From contig DALYEZ010000002.1 of assembly GCA_031972295.1 (NCBI GenBank), positions 13,289 to 77,288 on the forward strand: a stretch of DNA of 64,000 bases. Reading direction: 5' to 3'. Under the pieces are notes generated by a model. That model was not told where the DNA came from and did no database searches. It saw only the letters and a list, made by a program, of their open reading frames with translations. Each line of letters opens with the position of its first letter. Position 1 is the stretch's first letter. The position numbers and the translations under genes were made by a program. The DNA is from JALHNF01 sp031972295. Its GTDB lineage: Bacteria > Patescibacteriota > Minisyncoccia > Phycocordibacterales > UBA5272. Below, piece by piece: positions 48,638-58,842 of the stretch.

Positions 48638-51600
48638 ATGTCATATCATCAATCGTATAGAACCATTCAGGCAATGTTTCCGTTGAGGGTAGTGGTTTTA
48701 GTAGTAATCTTTTCTCTAACTTTCTCACCACTCACTCCTCTTTTAGCCCAAGAGGTTTCAGATTCTACTAGTATCTCTGTAGGAGAAACAAGTTCACAAG
48801 TACCCCTTCCTGTTGATACCGAAATGGCCACGTCTCACGAGTCCCTGCAGGCTATTCTCCCAGAAATTAATCCAGATATAGAGCAAACTACAGATTCTGA
48901 AGTAGTTGTTGATGAATTATCTAAAGACGGTACTGAAAAAGAAACCACCTTGCAACCTTCTGCTGGTAATTCTGCGACTGCCTCACTTGCTTCGAATAGT
49001 GACTCAGGAAAAGTAATTAGGCCTAACATTGACCAATCGACAGGGGCTCTTATTTATGACTATCCAATGGAAACTCCAAATGGATTTAACCAGCAAAATC
49101 CGAATTTAAAACTCACATATAATTCTCAGGATGTAAAAAATGATTCAGTATTTGGTTACGGATGGAATGTTTCAATTCCATATATTGAAAGAGTTAATAA
49201 ACATGGGGTCAATGACTTTTATTCTGGAGACGGTATTGATTTTGCTTCATCTGTGTTTGGTGAATTAGTTCAAAAAACCACTACAACATATGTGCCAAAA
49301 TCAGCATCTGATATTGTTTTGATTTCTTTTGTAAATAATGTGTGGACATACATAGATAAAGAGGGTACTACATACGTGTATGGATTAACTTCTGCTGGAC
49401 GTCAGGATGACCCCTCCAACTCAGCACATATCTACAAGTGGATGCTTACTTCAGTAACTGATTCGAATGGAAACAGTATTAGCTATACGTACACTAAGGA
49501 TCAAGGACAAATTTACCCTGACACAGTTAATTATGGGGGGATATATCAGATTGCTTTTGTAAAGGTTGTACGTGGAGAAACCATTGAATCGTATAAGCCA
49601 GGCTTTTTAGTTGCAACTACAGAGATAATTAATGAAATACAGTTAAAGGTCTCTGGAGTATTGAAAAAAAAATATGCTTTTACATATACGCAGGGAGACA
49701 ATGCGAGTCGATCAATTTTAAACTCAGCGCAAATCTCCGTATATGATTCTTCAAATAATTTAGCAGTGCAGCCCACTACAACCTTTAGTTACTCAATTCG
49801 TTCGACACCAAACTGGAACACCTCATCCAATATCACGTTTCCTCCAGGTACGAATCTCCTCAATGGGCATTCCATAGCAGTTGATTTTAATGGTGATGGA
49901 TATACTGATATTCTTACTTCTTTCGCAGATCCGAATTCAATTACCACTCAGGTAGCATATATAAATAATGGTGATGGAACATGGGCAACATCAACCGCAT
50001 ATACACCACCGGTAATTTTTTATTACGACAGCGGGGCTGGTTTGAGTAAAGGCTACACTACACTTGATCTTAATGGAGATCAGCTCCCAGAGCTTTTTAG
50101 GTCGGTGATGGAATGTAATGGTGTGGTTTGTGGGAATAGTTCAGTTATTTATATCAACACAGGAAGTGGTTGGGTATCAAGTACAGATACTATCCCAGTA
50201 GGTCTTCTTTATCTTGGGAGCCCAATAGCAGACATGGCTGATTTTAATGGTGACGGTTTAGTAGATATTTATTCTTCGGCAAGAAATTTCAATGGAAATA
50301 ATTTTCCTAGAAAAGTATATCTTAATAATGGTGATGGTACCTGGCTTGATGACACCGCAGCGTGGACATTTCCTTACAGTTCAGGTTCAAGGTCTATCTA
50401 TACCGATCTTAATGGGGATGGGATAAGTGATATTATCTTTGATAATTGGTATTACACAGGGGGTGCTTGTAATTGCACAACATATAACCCAAATAATAGG
50501 GCATATATTGGAGATGGTAAGGGGGCATATGTGGCCTCAATAAGCTATATCTCACCATACTCATATAGTTCATATCCAGCGGGTCAACCGAGTCCTGGCT
50601 ATGACTGGGGTAACAGAGTATTTGATATAAATAATGATGGACTTGTCGATCTTGTGTATGGAACTAACCCTTCAGGAGTTGGAACTGTAAGAAGTTCTAC
50701 TTATGTTAATACAAGTAATATTTGGTCCTTAGATATCCCATCGTTGGTATTACCGTCATCTATTTTGAAATTTAGTGATAACGGAAATTTTACAATTGGA
50801 AATCCATTAGATATGGACGCTGATGGCATTCAGGAAATTTATTATCAAACAACTATTTTTAAAAACCAGAGCGCAAAGCATACCGATCTTCTTTCTACTA
50901 TTACTATGCCAAGTGGAGGTACGGTGGCTATTGCATATCAATCAAGTGGTAAATATAAAGATTTAAATGGAAACCTTTTGAACGCACAACTTCCATTTGC
51001 TGTGCAAACAGTGCGGTCAATAACAACTACAGATCCAGTCGCTAGTGTTGTAGGCACTTCAAGCTACACCTATTCGGGCGGTGTATATTACTATGCCACG
51101 CCTTCTGATCGAAAGTTTGCTGGTTTTGAAAAAGTATCAGAATCTAGACCAGACGGAAGTGTTGTCGTAAACTACTATCATCAAGGCAACGGAACAAATA
51201 ACAGTAATTATGAATACAATGATAGTGTGGGAAAAATTGGTTATGTATATCGCACCGATATTGTAAATAGTTCTGGAACTATCCAAGCTCGATCAACGAC
51301 TAAGTATAATTCAATCAATACAGTAACGGGGGCATATTATGTATATCCGACTCAAACAGTTGATGAAATGAACGGAAAGAATACTGCTACCGCGTACATC
51401 TATGACACAACAACAGGGAATCTTTCGAGTAGTCTTGAATATGGAAAGGTTGTGGTGACCGACCCACTTACTTTCACCGATGCTGGTTTGGATATTAAGT
51501 CGACTGAGTATACTTATGCCACAGATGCATCGTCAACAACTTACAAAGTTTCTAGTAAAGCAACATATGATCAGGTGGGTACCAAGGTAAACGAGACTAA

Positions 51601-54600
51601 ATATTATTACGATATGTTAGCGTTTGGTTCATTGGCGGTCGGCAATAATACCAAAGTCTCACAACTGAAGACGGGAAGTACGTTTATTGATAGTGTCCAA
51701 AAAACGTACAACAGTTATGGGCACATTACCTCAAGTACTGATGCTCGAAATAAAACAACGCAATTGGGATATGATACAAACAATTTGTATATCGCAACCG
51801 TTACTAATCCTTTATTGCAAGTGATGAGGTATGTATATGAGTACAATACAGGTAAACCGACGGAGGTTATTGATCAAAATGGATTCACATACCGAACTTC
51901 ATACGATGGTCTTGGGAGAGTTCTGAGTGAAACAATACCTGACGCGTATGGCACGAGTGTTACAAAAACCCTCTATACGTACACAGACATTCCAAATGCG
52001 GTATCCGTACAAAAAACAGATTATCTCAATGATCATAATGGAGTCGAAACATATCAGTATTTCGATGGCCTTAATCGGCTTGTGCAAGAAAGAAAAGAGG
52101 CTGAAGTGGCAGGGACGTTTAATGTTCGGGATATAAGATATAACAATATTGCTTTAGTGGAAAGTGAATCATTGCCGTATGTTGCCACAGGGGCAGGAAA
52201 AACAAGTCCAACAAAAAATGCAGCACTCTACACTACGAACACATATGATCCATTGCAACGAGTTACTGCTATTACAAATAGTATTGGTGTTACGAGTAAT
52301 ATTTATAATGATTGGAAGACCACCGTCACAGATCCGAATGGCAAAGTAAAAAAGTATTATAAAGATGCTTACAATAATTTGGTAAAAGTTGATGAAGTAA
52401 ATGGTAGTGCAACTTATTCGACAAATTACACTTGGAATCTAAATAATAAACTCACAAATATCACTGATGCACTTGGAAATGTTCGTAACTTCACATACGA
52501 CGGACTCGGACAACGTCTGACTGCCGAAGATTTGCACAATCCCGCGGACACATCTTTTGGTACTTGGACGTACGTTTATGATCTAGCGGGTAATCTTACT
52601 CAAACACATAATCCAGAAAATAAAATCGTACATTATACATACGATGATATTAATCGCGTAAAAACAGAAAATTATATTAATGAGACAGGAATAGAAATAG
52701 CATACGATTACGATACGTGTCCTAATGGAGTAGGAAAACTTTGTACCGTGACACAATCAACATCAAAAGTTGTGTTTGAATATACCCCATCGGGATTAGT
52801 AAGTAAGGAAAACAGAGAAATTCATAAATCTCTTTTCTCAACCTCATTCTTGTATGACAGACAGGGAAACGTTGTACAGAGCGTGAGTCCGGATCAGGAT
52901 ACATTCTATCGTAACTATAACAACGCAGGACTTCTTGAAAAAATACAATATGGTCAAGCGGGAATGAAGTCAATGATGCGTACCATTGTTGATGATTTAG
53001 ATTACTCACCGGTAGGTCAAATTACTTACCAGAAAAACGGTAATAGTACAGAGACTGTGAATACCTATGATTCTAGTAAGTTGTATCGTCTTACAAACAA
53101 AATTACTACAACTTTGAATAACTCTCCAAGTGGACATAAAAGAGTAAACGCACTGGTAGTAGGAGGTGGTGGTGGTGTAAGTGGTGGCACTGGCGGTGGC
53201 GGTGCAGGTGGATATCAAGCAAGTACTACCTTAGCAGTACTTGCTCAAGCTTATCCTATTACAGTAGGGGCAGGCGGATCTGGATTTAATAATGGTGGGA
53301 ACTCGATCTTCAGCACTCTTACTGCCTTAGGTGGCGGGGCAGCTTCCGACGGCTTCAGTTCTGGTCAAAATGGAGGTTCTGGTGGCGGTGGTTACGGACA
53401 GTTTGTTCCGCAAGGTAATGGTGGTGCTGGAAATGTAGGGCAAGGAAATAGTGGTGGAAATGGATTTGGTATGGGGAGCGCAACTACAGCAGGAGGCGGT
53501 GGCGGTGCATCAACTGCAGGAACTAATGCTTCTTCAGGACAAGGAGGAAATGGGGGAAATGGTGTAGTTAATTCTATTTCAGGATCTTCTGTTGTTTATG
53601 CAGGAGGTGGGGCAGGCAGGGCTATCATAGGTATAAACGGAATTCCTGGAACAGGTGGTGGAGGAGCTGTTGGAAGTAACGGTATAGACGGATTGGGAGG
53701 CGGTGGCGGTGGACAAGTCGCAGGAGTTGATACTAAGGGTGGATCTGGTGTTGTTATTATTGCATACCGTACAGATGGAAGTGATGGGGTACTAAATACT
53801 TCTACAGGAGGTGTAAAGACAACGTCTGGTGCGTACACTATACATACCTTTACAGGTAATGGAATTTTTACAGTAAATCCTCCATCAAATGGCAGTGCTC
53901 GTATCCAAGATATCAGTTACACCTACGACAATAATGGCAACATTACACAGATAGTAGACGCTTCAGATACAGCAGGAGCGAAAACGGTTACGTACACATA
54001 TGATGACCTTAATAGAATGCTTTCAGCTACGGCTACTAATGTTGCTTCTGGACAAAGTGGATATACGTACAACTACACGTATGATGCGATTGGAAATATC
54101 ACAAATGGCCCTGTGGGAGCGTATGTTTACAACGGTATAAGTGCCTCTAATTGGGCAAATCCTCATGCTGCAACTTCAATTGCTGGAACTATTCTTACGT
54201 ATGATAAAAGTGGCAACATGCTTTCTGATGAGGTGCTTACAAATACGTGGAACTACAAGCAGCAACTTGTGCAAGTAGAGAAAGATAAAAATACTTTTGA
54301 GTACACCTATGATCATGAAGGAAATCGTCTGCGAGTAATGAGTGATGGAGAAGATACATATTATCCAAATAAGTTCTACAGCGTTGACGTATCTGATAAA
54401 AGAACAAAAAATGTTTTTGCGGGCGACCAACTAGTTGCAACTATTGAAACGAGCACTTCGGCTAATAACATATTTTATAACCACACCGACCACCTTGGTT
54501 CTGTGAATGTGGTGACTGATGCATCTGGTACTCAAACAAATCTTCTCGACTACTTCCCATACGGATCAAAAAGAATTGAAAGTGGTACTAACGTTGGGGA

Positions 54601-55390
54601 GAGAGAATTCATCGGACAAATATTTGATGATGAAAGTGGTTTAAGTTATCTGAATGCACGGTATTACGATGGGAATCGAGGACGGTTTATTAGTCAGGAT
54701 CCATTGCATTGGGACATGTCCCAGGAGTATCTCGTAGATCCGCAGCAGATGAATAGTTACAGCTATGGAAGAGGTAATCCACTCAAATATATTGACCCTA
54801 ATGGAAAGAAAGTAGAGTTAGTTGTTCGTCCCGTATTCACAAAATATGATGGGCATCTTTTCTACCATATTACCCCTGAGAATCCCGATCAAATTAATGT
54901 AAATGGAGTTCCTGCTGGAACTAAAGAATTTAGTATAGGGGGTTACAATAGGGGGGGATTTCTTGGTATTGGCAATAAATTAACACCTGAGATTGGTTAC
55001 GAGGGAGGACAAGCTTCAAACACAGATCTACCTTATCTTCTTGGTCAGAAAGAAGCAACAGCAAGAATTACCATCATGTCTCCAGAAGGGCAATCTGATA
55101 CTGATTTTATAAATGCTTTAGGCACATCTGCGAATAATGTTAATAAAGAAAGCTATTTCACTTTCGGTCAAAGATTAAAATTTGGAAACGCAAATTCTAA
55201 CAATTTTGCTCATGAAATTGGGTCTCAGGTTGGAGTGGGGGATCAAGTTACAGAATTTAGCAGTCTTATGACAAATAAAATTTATATTCCAGGTGGTGAT
55301 AGAGGTTTACCGACAAACTCATTGCGTCAGATGATTAGACAAGGAATTGACCAAACAGGTAAGCAAATCAGTAAATTGTTCAAAAACTAA
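48638..55390 (+). CDS. giant Rhs/YD-repeat polymorphic toxin with SpvB-like, VCBS and Gly-rich parts
   Basis: 2,250 aa. Signal peptide to residue about 38 (VVVLVVIFSLTFSPLTPLLAQ). A SpvB-like start (residues 125-260, LKLTYNSQDVKNDSVFGYGWNVSIPYIERV) is followed by six or more FG-GAP/VCBS motifs such as VDFNGDGYTD and ADFNGDGLVD (400-730), then YD repeats (960-1500). A Gly-rich domain fills residues about 1503-1748, inside the repeat shell. The RHS core ends in GRFISQDPLHWD and GNPLKYIDPNGK near residue 2054. The last 195 residues are a variable toxin domain I cannot identify. Function: encapsulated toxin delivered to neighbours or host; delivery route unknown. Confidence 0.9.
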   Translation: MSYHQSYRTIQAMFPLRVVVLVVIFSLTFSPLTPLLAQEVSDSTSISVGETSSQVPLPVDTEMATSHESLQAILPEINPDIEQTTDSEVVVDELSKDGTEKETTLQPSAGNSATASLASNSDSGKVIRPNIDQSTGALIYDYPMETPNGFNQQNPNLKLTYNSQDVKNDSVFGYGWNVSIPYIERVNKHGVNDFYSGDGIDFASSVFGELVQKTTTTYVPKSASDIVLISFVNNVWTYIDKEGTTYVYGLTSAGRQDDPSNSAHIYKWMLTSVTDSNGNSISYTYTKDQGQIYPDTVNYGGIYQIAFVKVVRGETIESYKPGFLVATTEIINEIQLKVSGVLKKKYAFTYTQGDNASRSILNSAQISVYDSSNNLAVQPTTTFSYSIRSTPNWNTSSNITFPPGTNLLNGHSIAVDFNGDGYTDILTSFADPNSITTQVAYINNGDGTWATSTAYTPPVIFYYDSGAGLSKGYTTLDLNGDQLPELFRSVMECNGVVCGNSSVIYINTGSGWVSSTDTIPVGLLYLGSPIADMADFNGDGLVDIYSSARNFNGNNFPRKVYLNNGDGTWLDDTAAWTFPYSSGSRSIYTDLNGDGISDIIFDNWYYTGGACNCTTYNPNNRAYIGDGKGAYVASISYISPYSYSSYPAGQPSPGYDWGNRVFDINNDGLVDLVYGTNPSGVGTVRSSTYVNTSNIWSLDIPSLVLPSSILKFSDNGNFTIGNPLDMDADGIQEIYYQTTIFKNQSAKHTDLLSTITMPSGGTVAIAYQSSGKYKDLNGNLLNAQLPFAVQTVRSITTTDPVASVVGTSSYTYSGGVYYYATPSDRKFAGFEKVSESRPDGSVVVNYYHQGNGTNNSNYEYNDSVGKIGYVYRTDIVNSSGTIQARSTTKYNSINTVTGAYYVYPTQTVDEMNGKNTATAYIYDTTTGNLSSSLEYGKVVVTDPLTFTDAGLDIKSTEYTYATDASSTTYKVSSKATYDQVGTKVNETKYYYDMLAFGSLAVGNNTKVSQLKTGSTFIDSVQKTYNSYGHITSSTDARNKTTQLGYDTNNLYIATVTNPLLQVMRYVYEYNTGKPTEVIDQNGFTYRTSYDGLGRVLSETIPDAYGTSVTKTLYTYTDIPNAVSVQKTDYLNDHNGVETYQYFDGLNRLVQERKEAEVAGTFNVRDIRYNNIALVESESLPYVATGAGKTSPTKNAALYTTNTYDPLQRVTAITNSIGVTSNIYNDWKTTVTDPNGKVKKYYKDAYNNLVKVDEVNGSATYSTNYTWNLNNKLTNITDALGNVRNFTYDGLGQRLTAEDLHNPADTSFGTWTYVYDLAGNLTQTHNPENKIVHYTYDDINRVKTENYINETGIEIAYDYDTCPNGVGKLCTVTQSTSKVVFEYTPSGLVSKENREIHKSLFSTSFLYDRQGNVVQSVSPDQDTFYRNYNNAGLLEKIQYGQAGMKSMMRTIVDDLDYSPVGQITYQKNGNSTETVNTYDSSKLYRLTNKITTTLNNSPSGHKRVNALVVGGGGGVSGGTGGGGAGGYQASTTLAVLAQAYPITVGAGGSGFNNGGNSIFSTLTALGGGAASDGFSSGQNGGSGGGGYGQFVPQGNGGAGNVGQGNSGGNGFGMGSATTAGGGGGASTAGTNASSGQGGNGGNGVVNSISGSSVVYAGGGAGRAIIGINGIPGTGGGGAVGSNGIDGLGGGGGGQVAGVDTKGGSGVVIIAYRTDGSDGVLNTSTGGVKTTSGAYTIHTFTGNGIFTVNPPSNGSARIQDISYTYDNNGNITQIVDASDTAGAKTVTYTYDDLNRMLSATATNVASGQSGYTYNYTYDAIGNITNGPVGAYVYNGISASNWANPHAATSIAGTILTYDKSGNMLSDEVLTNTWNYKQQLVQVEKDKNTFEYTYDHEGNRLRVMSDGEDTYYPNKFYSVDVSDKRTKNVFAGDQLVATIETSTSANNIFYNHTDHLGSVNVVTDASGTQTNLLDYFPYGSKRIESGTNVGEREFIGQIFDDESGLSYLNARYYDGNRGRFISQDPLHWDMSQEYLVDPQQMNSYSYGRGNPLKYIDPNGKKVELVVRPVFTKYDGHLFYHITPENPDQINVNGVPAGTKEFSIGGYNRGGFLGIGNKLTPEIGYEGGQASNTDLPYLLGQKEATARITIMSPEGQSDTDFINALGTSANNVNKESYFTFGQRLKFGNANSNNFAHEIGSQVGVGDQVTEFSSLMTNKIYIPGGDRGLPTNSLRQMIRQGIDQTGKQISKLFKN

Positions 55391-55398
55391 AAATAAAT

Positions 55399-55689
55399 AT
55401 GAGAAGTAGTAACTATATTAAGCAGTTTGCAATCATATATGGCTCACTTGTTGTAGCATTAATTCCCTATGCTATTTATAAACTCTTTGAGATGCAAGAT
55501 TATCCAGGATCACTAAATGAAACTTTGGAAGGAGCTCTACTGATACTATGTTTTCAAATAATTGAAGCACTAATTTTAGTTGGAATTACAAAATTCGTTG
55601 AGGTCAGTTTTAAGCAGGTCATTTCAATGAAGTATTTATTTTTAATTCCTCTAGTTCTACAATTATTTTTACTGTATCTAGTTATTTAA
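55399..55689 (+). CDS. probable immunity protein of the Rhs toxin
   Basis: 96 aa, three hydrophobic segments (FAIIYGSLVVALIPYAIY, ALLILCFQIIEALILVGITKFV, YLFLIPLVLQLFLLYLVI). It begins 8 nt after the toxin stop and is very A+T-rich, as immunity genes swapped with toxin tips often are. A membrane immunity protein suggests a toxin tip acting at or across the membrane. Assignment rests on position only. Confidence 0.6.
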   Translation: MRSSNYIKQFAIIYGSLVVALIPYAIYKLFEMQDYPGSLNETLEGALLILCFQIIEALILVGITKFVEVSFKQVISMKYLFLIPLVLQLFLLYLVI

Positions 55690-55771
55690 AGTCGGCGCTT
55701 TTCTTGAGTTAAAAACAAGCGGGATCTTTCTCTTTGGAATTAGTTACAAGAAAATTTCTTTCAGAAAATAA

Positions 55772-55936
55772 GGAATCTCGCCCTACTGGCGCTGTACACC
55801 TTTTCTATTTTCTCAAAGCAGAGCTTCTCTAAAATAAAGAAAAGGTTTTTCGATTCCCCCACGAAAATGCTCCCAGCATTTTCTCACTCCACAAAAATAC
55901 AAAAAACTCTCATCGCGAGAGTTTTTTGTATTTTTG
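55772..55936 (-). repeat. trailer element after tmRNA
   Basis: Read on the minus strand after tmRNA: the 25-nt stretch ending the tmRNA and its flank (55917-55941) is perfectly inverted at 55887-55911; a hairpin CGAAAATGCT/AGCATTTTC is inserted (55861-55886); then the inverted T-arm continues as GGGGGAATCGAA. The shared cassette follows: GGAATCGAAAAACC, a long hairpin closed by CCTTTTC/GAAAAGG, GGTGTACAG, CGCC-AGTAG-GGCG, and GATTCC (complement of 55772-55777). Period between the two GATTCC is 176 bp. Same architecture as the copies after tRNA-Arg and tRNA-His. Confidence 0.8.
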
Positions 55937-56357
55937 TGGAGATGGGGGGAATCGAACCCCCGTGCATAGAAATCTAGGATGTGTAGGTCTACAATGCGTA
56001 GCGGCATTCTTGCCTTCTCGAAGGAAGGCTAACAATGAGACGTGGTGAACGACGCAAGAATCGTCTCATCGGTCACTGCGTATTTAAATCTGAAAGTGCA
56101 GTGAGGCTTTCAGATCGAGTGTACGATGTATAATCGTTACCTTTCTACGATACACGAGCGTATAAAGGAACGCTTGGCAGAAGTCTGCAGAGCAGAGTCT
56201 TACGCAAGAGCAAAAGCACGAGCCTCACTTGCGTAAGGTGATGCGATTGCTGTGTAGCTTTTAGCTGCACTACTTTTTTGTATACTGAGTACGAGGAAAT
56301 ATACTTCTCGGCACTGCGTACACACAAGATAAACCATGTCGATGCCAGGTCATCCCC
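55937..56357 (-). ncRNA. ssrA: tmRNA
   Basis: About 421 nt. The 5' end GGGGATGACCTGGCATCGAC and 3' end with T-arm GGGGG-TTCGATT-CCCCC and acceptor CATCTCC-A form the tRNA-Ala-like part. The tag ORF is at 56200-56268: it begins AAKSYTAIAS and ends EARAFALA followed by TAA, a typical degradation tag. CCA is not encoded. The gene starts 2 nt after the smpB stop on the same strand, so SmpB mRNA and tmRNA are likely cut from one transcript. Confidence 0.95.
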
Positions 56358-56359
56358 AT

Positions 56360-56812
56360 TTATTCTTCAAAGCCTTGGTGAACAATCCGACGCATACGAA
56401 GTTTGTCGTCTTTGGTGCGGAGATCTTCACGCTTGTCAGCTTTTTGTTTTTGTCTACAAAGAGCAAGCTCCACCTTTACGTGGTTCTTTGAATTATACAA
56501 CGAAAGTGCGATGAGTGTCAACTGAGTTTGGGATATTTTGCCCACCATTCTGACGATTTCTGATTTCTTTAAGAGAAGTTTTCGTGTGCGATAGGGGTCG
56601 TAGTCGCTCGGAGTATTGGCTTGCTGATAGGGGGGAATGAATGCGCCAACTAAAAAGACTTCACCTCCACGAATAATTGCTTTTGCTGCCTCAAGCGAGC
56701 CCTGCCCACCTTTGATAGATTTTACTTCATAGCCAAAAAGCTTGATGCCCGCCTCGACGGTTTCCTCAATAAAATACTGGATATGTGCTTTTTTATTTGA
56801 AATAAGAGCCAT
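56360..56812 (-). CDS. smpB: SsrA-binding protein SmpB
   Basis: 150 aa. NKKAHIQYFIEETVEAGIKLFGYEVKSIKGGQGSLEAAKAIIRGGEVFLVGAFIPPY is the OB core with the GxEVKS signature, and the basic tail KQKADKREDLRTKDDKLRMRRIVHQG decodes the empty A site. Divergent from ftsH. Confidence 0.97.
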   Translation of the reverse strand: MALISNKKAHIQYFIEETVEAGIKLFGYEVKSIKGGQGSLEAAKAIIRGGEVFLVGAFIPPYQQANTPSDYDPYRTRKLLLKKSEIVRMVGKISQTQLTLIALSLYNSKNHVKVELALCRQKQKADKREDLRTKDDKLRMRRIVHQGFEE

Positions 56813-56863
56813 AAGGTTCCTGTGCGTAATCTCGTCTTTTCTGCTATTCTACCATTATTATTC

Positions 56864-58804
56864 ATGAAAAATACTCAAAAAGATAATCGGGTTCCACCAC
56901 TTTCAAAGCTACCAAAATTACCAAAAGGTAAAAAGGGCATTTCTTTTGTCAGCACTATTCTTTGGATACTCTTTGGTTTTTTTGTCGTTATTCAGCTCTA
57001 CTCATTTTTAAGTGGTCGTACAAAAAACCCTACACAGGAAATCACACTTTCTGAGCTCGCAAGCTCAACCATTGCAGGAATGGTGCAATCAATAACAGTA
57101 GAGGAGAGTGACCTGACCATCGTGCAAATTTCAGGTACGACAACAGTCACAACAACTGCAAAGAAAGAAAAGGACGCTGCGCTTACCGACACACTCCGCA
57201 ATTATGGTGTTACCAGTGAAGCATTGGCAAAAGTGAATATTACTATTAAAGAACCATCTGGCGTGTGGGGATTTTTAGGTGGTGCATTTAATATTTTTCT
57301 CATTGCGATATTGCCGCTTATCATCATTATGTGGTTTTTGTCGCGGCAAGTGAAAGGCGCTGGAATGCAAGCATTTACTTTTGGACAAACAAAAGCACGT
57401 ATTATTGAGCCGACGGATGAAAACCAAAGAGTTGTATTTGCTGACATTGCAGGCAACAAAGAAGCTAAACAAGAATTGCAGGAGGTTGTTGATTTTCTCA
57501 AAAATCCAAAAAAGTTTTTAGACATTGGCGCAAAGATTCCTAAAGGTGTGATGTTAACAGGAGCACCAGGAACAGGAAAAACACTCATGGCACGTGCTGT
57601 GGCAGGAGAAGCTCGGGTACCATTCTTCCATCTTTCTGGATCTGAGTTTGTGGAAATGTTTGTCGGTGTTGGTGCAAGCCGAGTGCGAGATTTGTTTGCC
57701 TTAGCAAAAGAAAAGTCTCCAGCAATTATTTTCATTGATGAAATTGACGCAGTGGGGCGAGTGCGTGGAAGTGGAACAGGTGGCGGGAATGATGAACGTG
57801 AGCAAACACTCAATCAGATTTTAGTTGAGATGGATGGATTTGAGCCATCAGAAAAAGTGATTGTAATCGCAGCGACCAACAGACCAGATGTGCTCGACCC
57901 AGCTCTTCTTCGTCCGGGCAGATTTGATAGGCGAGTGACCATTGATCTTCCTGACCGTGCTGATCGATTAGCAATTCTTCAAGTACACGCACGTAAAAAA
58001 CCGTTTGCAGAAGATGTAAACCTGAGCGTAATTGCAGAGCGAACTCCAGGATTCTCTGGTGCTGATTTGGCATCACTTATGAATGAGGCAGCTATTTTAG
58101 CTGCACGCGAAGATCGAAAAACAATCGGACAATTTGATGTGGTGCGATCAATCGAGAAGGTGATGCTTGGACCTGAGCGAAAGAGTCATGTGTTATCTGT
58201 TGAAGAAAAAAAGAAAACCGCATACCATGAGGCGGGACATGCACTCCTTGCGTCTGTTTTAGAATATGCCGATCCGGTACACAAGGTTTCAATCATTGCT
58301 CGTGGCTCTGCAGGTGGGTACACACTCAAACTTCCTATTGAAGAAAAGCGTTTGCCGACTAAGAAAGAGTTTCTCGATGATATCGTAGTTGCCCTCGGTG
58401 GGTATGTGGCAGAAGAAATGATCTACGGGGATATTTCAACCGGGCCTTCAAATGATCTTCAGGTTTCAACAGCGCTTGCACGAGACATGGTTACGAAATA
58501 TGGAATGTCTGAAAAGTTTGGACCAGTTGCACTCGAAGGTGCGGGGGGACGTGCAACCTATGGACGCGGAATAAATGATAGAGAGTATTCTGAGAAAGTG
58601 GGAAGCGAGATAGATTCTGAAGTTGGACGAATTATGAATGAGGCAAAGAAAAGGGCATTCGATGCAATCACGCAGCATAAGAAACTCCTTGAAGATATTA
58701 CAAAGACGCTTACTGAAAAGGAGACACTCGAACAAGATGAGTTTAATGAAATTTTGATTCGCAACGGTATCGCACCTAAAAAGAAGAAAGAAGATATCCT
58801 CTAG
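56864..58804 (+). CDS. ftsH: ATP-dependent zinc metalloprotease FtsH
   Basis: 646 aa. Two membrane segments around residues 25-45 and 140-165 flank a small external domain. AAA motor: TGAPGTGKTLMARAVAGEA (Walker A), IFIDEIDAVGRVRGSG (Walker B), ATNRPDVLDPALLRPGRFDRR (second region of homology). Protease: TAYHEAGHALL with zinc HExxH and later acidic ligand. The ATG 56864 is preferred over a GTG at 56822 because TATTCT (56845-56850) lies between them. Confidence 0.97.
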   Translation: MKNTQKDNRVPPLSKLPKLPKGKKGISFVSTILWILFGFFVVIQLYSFLSGRTKNPTQEITLSELASSTIAGMVQSITVEESDLTIVQISGTTTVTTTAKKEKDAALTDTLRNYGVTSEALAKVNITIKEPSGVWGFLGGAFNIFLIAILPLIIIMWFLSRQVKGAGMQAFTFGQTKARIIEPTDENQRVVFADIAGNKEAKQELQEVVDFLKNPKKFLDIGAKIPKGVMLTGAPGTGKTLMARAVAGEARVPFFHLSGSEFVEMFVGVGASRVRDLFALAKEKSPAIIFIDEIDAVGRVRGSGTGGGNDEREQTLNQILVEMDGFEPSEKVIVIAATNRPDVLDPALLRPGRFDRRVTIDLPDRADRLAILQVHARKKPFAEDVNLSVIAERTPGFSGADLASLMNEAAILAAREDRKTIGQFDVVRSIEKVMLGPERKSHVLSVEEKKKTAYHEAGHALLASVLEYADPVHKVSIIARGSAGGYTLKLPIEEKRLPTKKEFLDDIVVALGGYVAEEMIYGDISTGPSNDLQVSTALARDMVTKYGMSEKFGPVALEGAGGRATYGRGINDREYSEKVGSEIDSEVGRIMNEAKKRAFDAITQHKKLLEDITKTLTEKETLEQDEFNEILIRNGIAPKKKKEDIL

Positions 58805-58807
58805 TTT

Positions 58808-58842
58808 AAAATAAAAGCACCCCGAGAGGGTGCTTTTATTTT
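58808..58842. terminator. bidirectional terminator between ftsH and the UMP kinase gene
   Basis: AAAATAAAAGCACCC pairs with GGGTGCTTTTATTTT. Confidence 0.88.

Noticed and set aside
53140..53880. CRISPR array or tandem DNA repeat in the GGTGG-rich stretch
   Set aside because: It is an in-frame Gly-rich protein domain without regular repeat period or spacers. No CRISPR array was seen in the window.
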